Shown here one piece after another: positions 31,251 to 32,434 of a stretch of DNA of 32,434 nt. Origin of the DNA: Fimenecus sp045593555 (GTDB taxonomy: Bacteria > Bacillota > Clostridia > Oscillospirales > Acutalibacteraceae). The notes under the pieces are model-generated. The model worked only from the letters and a program-made list of their open reading frames with translations, was not told where the DNA came from and made no database searches. The stretch is taken from contig JAZNWU010000036.1 of NCBI GenBank assembly GCA_045593555.1, forward strand, positions 1 through 32,434. The letters are read 5' to 3'. Every line of letters starts with the position of its first letter. The first letter of the stretch is position 1. The translations under genes and the position numbers were made by a program.

Positions 31251-32434
31251 TGAAAGTATTATACGTTTCAAGTGAGGCACTTCCATTCAAAGCAAGTGGT
31301 GGACTTGGTGATGTTGCAGGTAGCCTTCCGCAGGCTCTTCGCAAAAGACTCATCGGTGCACGAGTTGTAATGCCTCTTTATGACACAATAAGTCAGGAAC
31401 TTAAAGATACAATGAAATTTGTAACAAGCATTTCAGTTCCTGTTGCTTGGAGAAGACAGTATTGCGGTGTTTTTGAAGCAAAAGCAGGTGGCGTAATATA
31501 CTATCTTCTCGACAATCAGTATTATTTCAAGCGTGATGGTCTTTATGGCTATTATGACGATGCAGAGAGATTTGCTTTCTTTGCTCGTGCAGTTCTCGAA
31601 ATCATTCCACACATTGATTTCAAACCTGACATTATCCATTGTAACGACTGGCAGTCAGCATTGACTCCTGTATATTACAACACTCTTTATGCAAACAGAC
31701 CCGGTTTTGAAAACATCAAGACAGTTTTCACAATCCACAACATTCAGTATCAGGGAACATACGGTATGGACCTTTTGGGAGATGTTGTCGGTCTTCCTGA
31801 AAGTGCAGCATCACTTCTCGAATATGACGGTGACTGCAACTTTATGAAGGGTGCTATTGAATGTGCTGACAGAGTTACAACTGTTAGCCCGTCTTATGCA
31901 AACGAAATTCTTGACCCATGGTATTCACACGGTCTTGACCCGATTCTTAATCAGCGTTCATGGAAATTAAGCGGTATTCTCAACGGTATCGACACAATTC
32001 TCTATAACCCTGAAACTGATAAGGATATTGAGGTTAATTACACAGCAGAGGACTTTGAGGACAAGAAAAAGATTAATAAGGCGAAGTTACAGGAATATTT
32101 CTCACTTCCTGTAAGAGAAGATGTGCCAATGATTGGTATGGTTACTCGTCTTGTTGGTCACAAAGGTCTTGACCTTGTTAAGGCTGTTCTTGAAGAATTA
32201 CTTGCAACAACTGATGTTCAGTTTGTAGTATTGGGTTCCGGTGAATGGCAGTACGAAAGCTTCTTTAAAGAAATGGCTGACAAATACCCTGACAAAATGG
32301 GACTTAAAATCGGCTTTATTCCATCACTTTCAAAGAAAATTTATGCAGGTTGCGACTTGTTCTTGATGCCAAGTAAGAGTGAGCCTTGCGGACTTTCACA
32401 GATGATTTCACTTCGTTACGGTACAATTCCGATT
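31250..32434 (+). CDS. glgA: Glycogen synthase GlgA, 3' end outside the window
   Basis: The first 395 codons of a GT5 glycogen synthase are present and open to the window edge. It starts MKVLYVSSEALPFKASGGLGDVAGSLPQ-like, with the ADP-glucose loop reading KASGGL rather than the KTGGL of E. coli. Other family blocks are IHCNDWQSAL, FTIHNIQYQG, VSPSYANEI, LNGID and GMVTRLVGHKGLDL, and the SEPCGLSQM region at the end. It should extend alpha-1,4-glucan from ADP-glucose. The ATG overlaps the glgD stop (TAATG) and has AAGGAG upstream. Roughly the last 80-90 residues are missing. Confidence 0.95.
   Translation, partial: MKVLYVSSEALPFKASGGLGDVAGSLPQALRKRLIGARVVMPLYDTISQELKDTMKFVTSISVPVAWRRQYCGVFEAKAGGVIYYLLDNQYYFKRDGLYGYYDDAERFAFFARAVLEIIPHIDFKPDIIHCNDWQSALTPVYYNTLYANRPGFENIKTVFTIHNIQYQGTYGMDLLGDVVGLPESAASLLEYDGDCNFMKGAIECADRVTTVSPSYANEILDPWYSHGLDPILNQRSWKLSGILNGIDTILYNPETDKDIEVNYTAEDFEDKKKINKAKLQEYFSLPVREDVPMIGMVTRLVGHKGLDLVKAVLEELLATTDVQFVVLGSGEWQYESFFKEMADKYPDKMGLKIGFIPSLSKKIYAGCDLFLMPSKSEPCGLSQMISLRYGTIPI

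Overview
The window is about 32 kb of low-GC DNA with the look of a gut Clostridia genome, most likely a Ruminococcaceae/Oscillospiraceae relative. Supporting signs are strong AGGAGG-type ribosome binding sites, occasional TTG/GTG starts, sigma-A-like promoters, a glgB-glgC-glgD-glgA operon with the Firmicutes-type GlgD subunit, WalJ, PadR/DUF1700 and PspC genes, and many short palindromic intergenic repeats. This placement rests on gene content only. No rRNA, tRNA or CRISPR array was seen.

Layout. 1-207: repeats. 208-4050 (minus strand): five packed genes for nucleotide hygiene, DNA maintenance and small metabolism (YfbR-like nucleotidase, dCMP deaminase, RarA, HAD phosphatase, aldose-epimerase-like protein), read from one strong promoter with a LexA-like dyad just upstream. 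4340-5632: murA with its own terminator. 5879-10936: walJ, rlmH, response regulator, histidine kinase and membrane-anchored HtrA, resembling a rearranged WalRK neighbourhood. 11087-12643: PadR, DUF1700/HAAS protein, a small membrane protein, a PspC protein and a small acidic coiled coil. 12911-15628: a DUF2804 protein and an MFS sugar-type transporter. 15953-21972 (minus strand): an isolated phage head-and-packaging cassette. 22337-26464: a MarR regulator with a clear autoregulatory operator, followed by a heterodimeric ABC exporter. 26992 to the end: glycogen synthesis operon, with glgA cut by the window edge.

The most unusual part is the phage cassette. It holds eight intact, tightly coupled genes: TerS, TerL, portal, protease with a nested scaffold, major capsid protein and three connector/neck proteins. 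It stops where the tail genes would begin. No tail, lysis, integrase, repressor or replication gene is present in the window. It is bracketed on both sides by host-type palindromic repeats. It may be a decayed prophage or a retained (domesticated, GTA-like or satellite-like) capsid system. One sign of decay or unusual initiation is that the protease gene has a perfect ribosome binding site with no canonical start codon at the right distance.

A second theme is a set of MITE-like elements of about 150-250 bp. They share terminal inverted repeats of the form CAAATTATAATTTGTCGGGG but have at least two unrelated interiors. Core-only copies and a 26-bp hairpin element also occur. Several sit directly beside promoters or terminators, so they probably affect transcript ends.
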